Source of the DNA: an uncultured Pseudomonadota bacterium
Lineage (GTDB): Bacteria > Pseudomonadota > Gammaproteobacteria > Methylococcales > Methylomonadaceae
Reading direction: 5' to 3'
Assembly (NCBI GenBank): GCA_903953455.1
Contig: CAJBJW010000147.1
Location: 1 to 6,734, forward strand
Length of the DNA stretch: 6,734 nt
The notes below the pieces were generated by a model. The model saw only the letters and a list, made by a program, of their open reading frames with translations. It had not been told where the DNA came from and did no database searches. This document shows positions 5,159 through 6,734 of the stretch, piece after piece (position 1 is the stretch's first letter; each line of letters begins with the position of its first letter). The position numbers were made by a program, and so were the translations under genes.

Positions 5159-6734
5159 ATGACCTTAAAAATCGCGCTTGTCCAAACAAATAGTCTAGTC
5201 GGCAATATTGACTTTAACTTTAACCAAATCACGGAAATCGTGATGAAAACGCGCAGTGAATCTCCCGTTGATTTAATCGTGTTCCCTGAGTTAGTGCTCA
5301 CGGGTTATCCTCCGGAAGATTTACTGCTTCGCACCGACTTCATTTCTCAAGTCGATGGTATTTTATTTGAACTAGCAAAACTCGCGCCAGAAATTGCAAT
5401 CGTTATCGGTTTTCCAGAAATATTTAAGGGTAAATTATATAACAGTGCGGCTGTACTGCTTTCAGGTAACGTTTTAACGATTTATCGTAAACAAAAATTA
5501 CCGAATTATGGGGTGTTTGATGAACAGCGTTATTTTTCCGCAGGCACGGATTCGTGTGTATTTGAGCTGAAAGGTCAATATATTGGCATTGGTATTTGTG
5601 AAGATACATGGCATAGCAAGATTGTTGAGGCTACTAAACAGGCGGGAGCAGAAATACTGGTGACATTAAATGCCTCACCGTTTCATTCTGGCAAAGCACA
5701 AAAGCGTGAGTCGATTATCAGTAAGAATGCGAGCGCTGCACAGTTGCCAATTGTTTACGTCAATATGGTCGGTGGGCAGGATGAATTGGTTTTTGATGGT
5801 GCTTCATTTGTGATGAATAAAAACGGTGAAGTTGTACTTCGTGCACAAGAATTTGTGGAAGAAGTGCGCATCATTGAATTTGATGGTTCTGAGCCTATTC
5901 CAGCTTACTGTGCCCCATCGTATTTGCCTGTGAGTAGTGATTACGCGGCATTAGTATGTGGTACGCGTGATTATGTGAATAAAAATGGCTTTAAAGGCGC
6001 AATATTAGGCTTGTCCGGCGGAATTGATTCGGCTTTGGTGCTGGCTATTGCGGTGGATGCGCTGGGCGAAGAAAATGTGGAGGTAGTTTCCTTGCCTTCG
6101 CGTTACACACTAGAGATGAGTAATGATGATGCTAAGGAGCAAGCACATATTTTAGGTGTCACGTATCACTGTATTCCCATTGAACCTGCAGTGAATGCAT
6201 TTACTGCAATGCTTGAGGGCACATTTGCCAATACGCAAAGTGATACCACAGAAGAAAATATTCAAGCACGTTGCCGTGGTGTCGTGCTCATGGCAATGTC
6301 AAACAAACAAGGAAAGTTGCTGCTGACTACAGGGAATAAAAGTGAAATGAGCGTCGGTTATGCAACGCTTTATGGGGATATGGCAGGTGGATTTGCACCG
6401 ATTAAAGATGTTCCAAAACTGTTAGTCTATGCGCTTGCAAAATATCGTAATCAACTTTCACCGGTGATACCTGAGCGTGTTATCACGCGACCTCCCTCGG
6501 CGGAACTTGCGCCAAATCAATGTGATGCCGATTCACTGCCTCCTTATGAAATACTTGATCCTATTTTGCAACGCTACATTGAAGAAGATCAATCCGCTCA
6601 GCAAATCATTGATGCGGGTTTTGATAAGCAGGCGGTGGCGCGAGCGATTTCACTCGTTGACCGCAGTGAATATAAACGCAGACAGTCCGCGCCAGGGATT
6701 CGGATTAGTGTGCGTGCATTTGGGCGAGATCGAC
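5159..6734 (+). CDS. nadE: glutamine-dependent NAD+ synthetase, 3' end cut by window
   Basis: The enzyme makes NAD+ from deamido-NAD+, ATP and glutamine in the cytoplasm, the last step of NAD biosynthesis. The visible 525 residues hold two fused domains. The N-terminal nitrilase-type glutaminase (1 to about 260) has the catalytic triad Glu44 (FPEL), Lys111 (RKQKLPNYGVFDE) and Cys147 (GICED). The C-terminal synthetase carries the ATP pyrophosphatase P-loop SGGIDS (286-291) and the downstream TTGNKSEMSVGYATLYGDMAGG region that binds the dinucleotide. The frame is still open at the window edge, after the family-typical RRQSAPGIRI...AFGRDR ending. With family length about 540, only around ten to fifteen residues are missing. 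The ATG at 5159 gives the usual N-terminus (MTLKIALVQ). There is no Shine-Dalgarno, only a pyrimidine-rich leader. A nearby ATG at 5154 closes after two codons. E. coli NadE lacks the glutaminase domain, so this is the longer form. Confidence 0.96.
   Translation, partial: MTLKIALVQTNSLVGNIDFNFNQITEIVMKTRSESPVDLIVFPELVLTGYPPEDLLLRTDFISQVDGILFELAKLAPEIAIVIGFPEIFKGKLYNSAAVLLSGNVLTIYRKQKLPNYGVFDEQRYFSAGTDSCVFELKGQYIGIGICEDTWHSKIVEATKQAGAEILVTLNASPFHSGKAQKRESIISKNASAAQLPIVYVNMVGGQDELVFDGASFVMNKNGEVVLRAQEFVEEVRIIEFDGSEPIPAYCAPSYLPVSSDYAALVCGTRDYVNKNGFKGAILGLSGGIDSALVLAIAVDALGEENVEVVSLPSRYTLEMSNDDAKEQAHILGVTYHCIPIEPAVNAFTAMLEGTFANTQSDTTEENIQARCRGVVLMAMSNKQGKLLLTTGNKSEMSVGYATLYGDMAGGFAPIKDVPKLLVYALAKYRNQLSPVIPERVITRPPSAELAPNQCDADSLPPYEILDPILQRYIEEDQSAQQIIDAGFDKQAVARAISLVDRSEYKRRQSAPGIRISVRAFGRDR

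Noticed and set aside
5154..5162. ATG at 5154 as the nadE start
   Set aside because: It reads ATG TCA TGA and stops at once. The family N-terminus begins at the ATG at 5159.
5424..5609. Minus-strand open frame inside nadE
   Set aside because: It lies opposite the NadE glutaminase domain, including the catalytic Cys region, and has no coding signals of its own.
1..6734. Mobile element, CRISPR array, toxin-antitoxin or phage-defence system
   Set aside because: No transposase, integrase, spaced direct repeats, tRNA target or defence-type domain was seen. Every large frame is assigned to a housekeeping, flagellar or envelope gene.

Overview
The window comes from a low-G+C (about 40% by eye), motile, Gram-negative bacterium, most likely a gammaproteobacterium. 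Supporting this are an flgA-flgM-flgN flagellar block with a near-consensus sigma-28 promoter and a sigma-54-like promoter, a secreted SmpA/BamE-like protein beside recN (recN and bamE are also neighbours in E. coli), an NlpC/P60 lipoprotein, and a fused glutamine-dependent NAD+ synthetase. The genus cannot be read from the sequence. All of it looks like ordinary chromosomal gene content. I see no mobile element, CRISPR array, rRNA or tRNA, and no clear sign of recent transfer.

Layout. Positions 1-152 are AT-rich leader sequence with a sigma-54-like promoter (92-107). flgA (153-845, +) makes the periplasmic P-ring chaperone. A sigma-28 promoter (878-904) drives flgM (1001-1372, +), the anti-sigma-28 factor, and flgN (1376-1870, +), the export chaperone for hook-filament junction proteins. 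The flgN stop overlaps the end of convergent recN (1862-3553, -), the SMC-like repair ATPase, by 9 bp. Divergent from recN is an exported 154-residue coiled-coil plus SmpA/BamE-like protein (3739-4203, +). Convergent with that is an NlpC/P60 cell-wall peptidase lipoprotein (4220 to about 4738, -), preceded by an unrecognised 67-residue protein (4804-5007, -). A good rho-independent terminator (minus strand, about 4753-4790) lies between these last two genes. Divergent again, the glutamine-dependent NAD+ synthetase gene nadE (5159 to window end, +) lacks only its last few codons.

How it works together. The flagellar block fits the usual hierarchy: FlgA is needed while the basal body is built, and FlgM holds FliA (sigma-28) inactive until it is exported through the finished hook. 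flgMN has its own FliA promoter, which gives a negative feedback loop. The BamE-like protein and the NlpC/P60 lipoprotein are envelope proteins. RecN and NadE are housekeeping genes with no visible functional link to the rest.

No intergenic stretch exceeds 300 bases. The longest non-coding pieces (1-152, 846-1000, 3554-3738, 5008-5158) hold the promoters and inverted repeats listed below. I found no convincing undescribed system. The most useful leads are the terminator inside the extended frame of the NlpC/P60 gene, the unknown 67-residue protein, the terminator-less flgN/recN overlap, and several inverted repeats in promoter regions.
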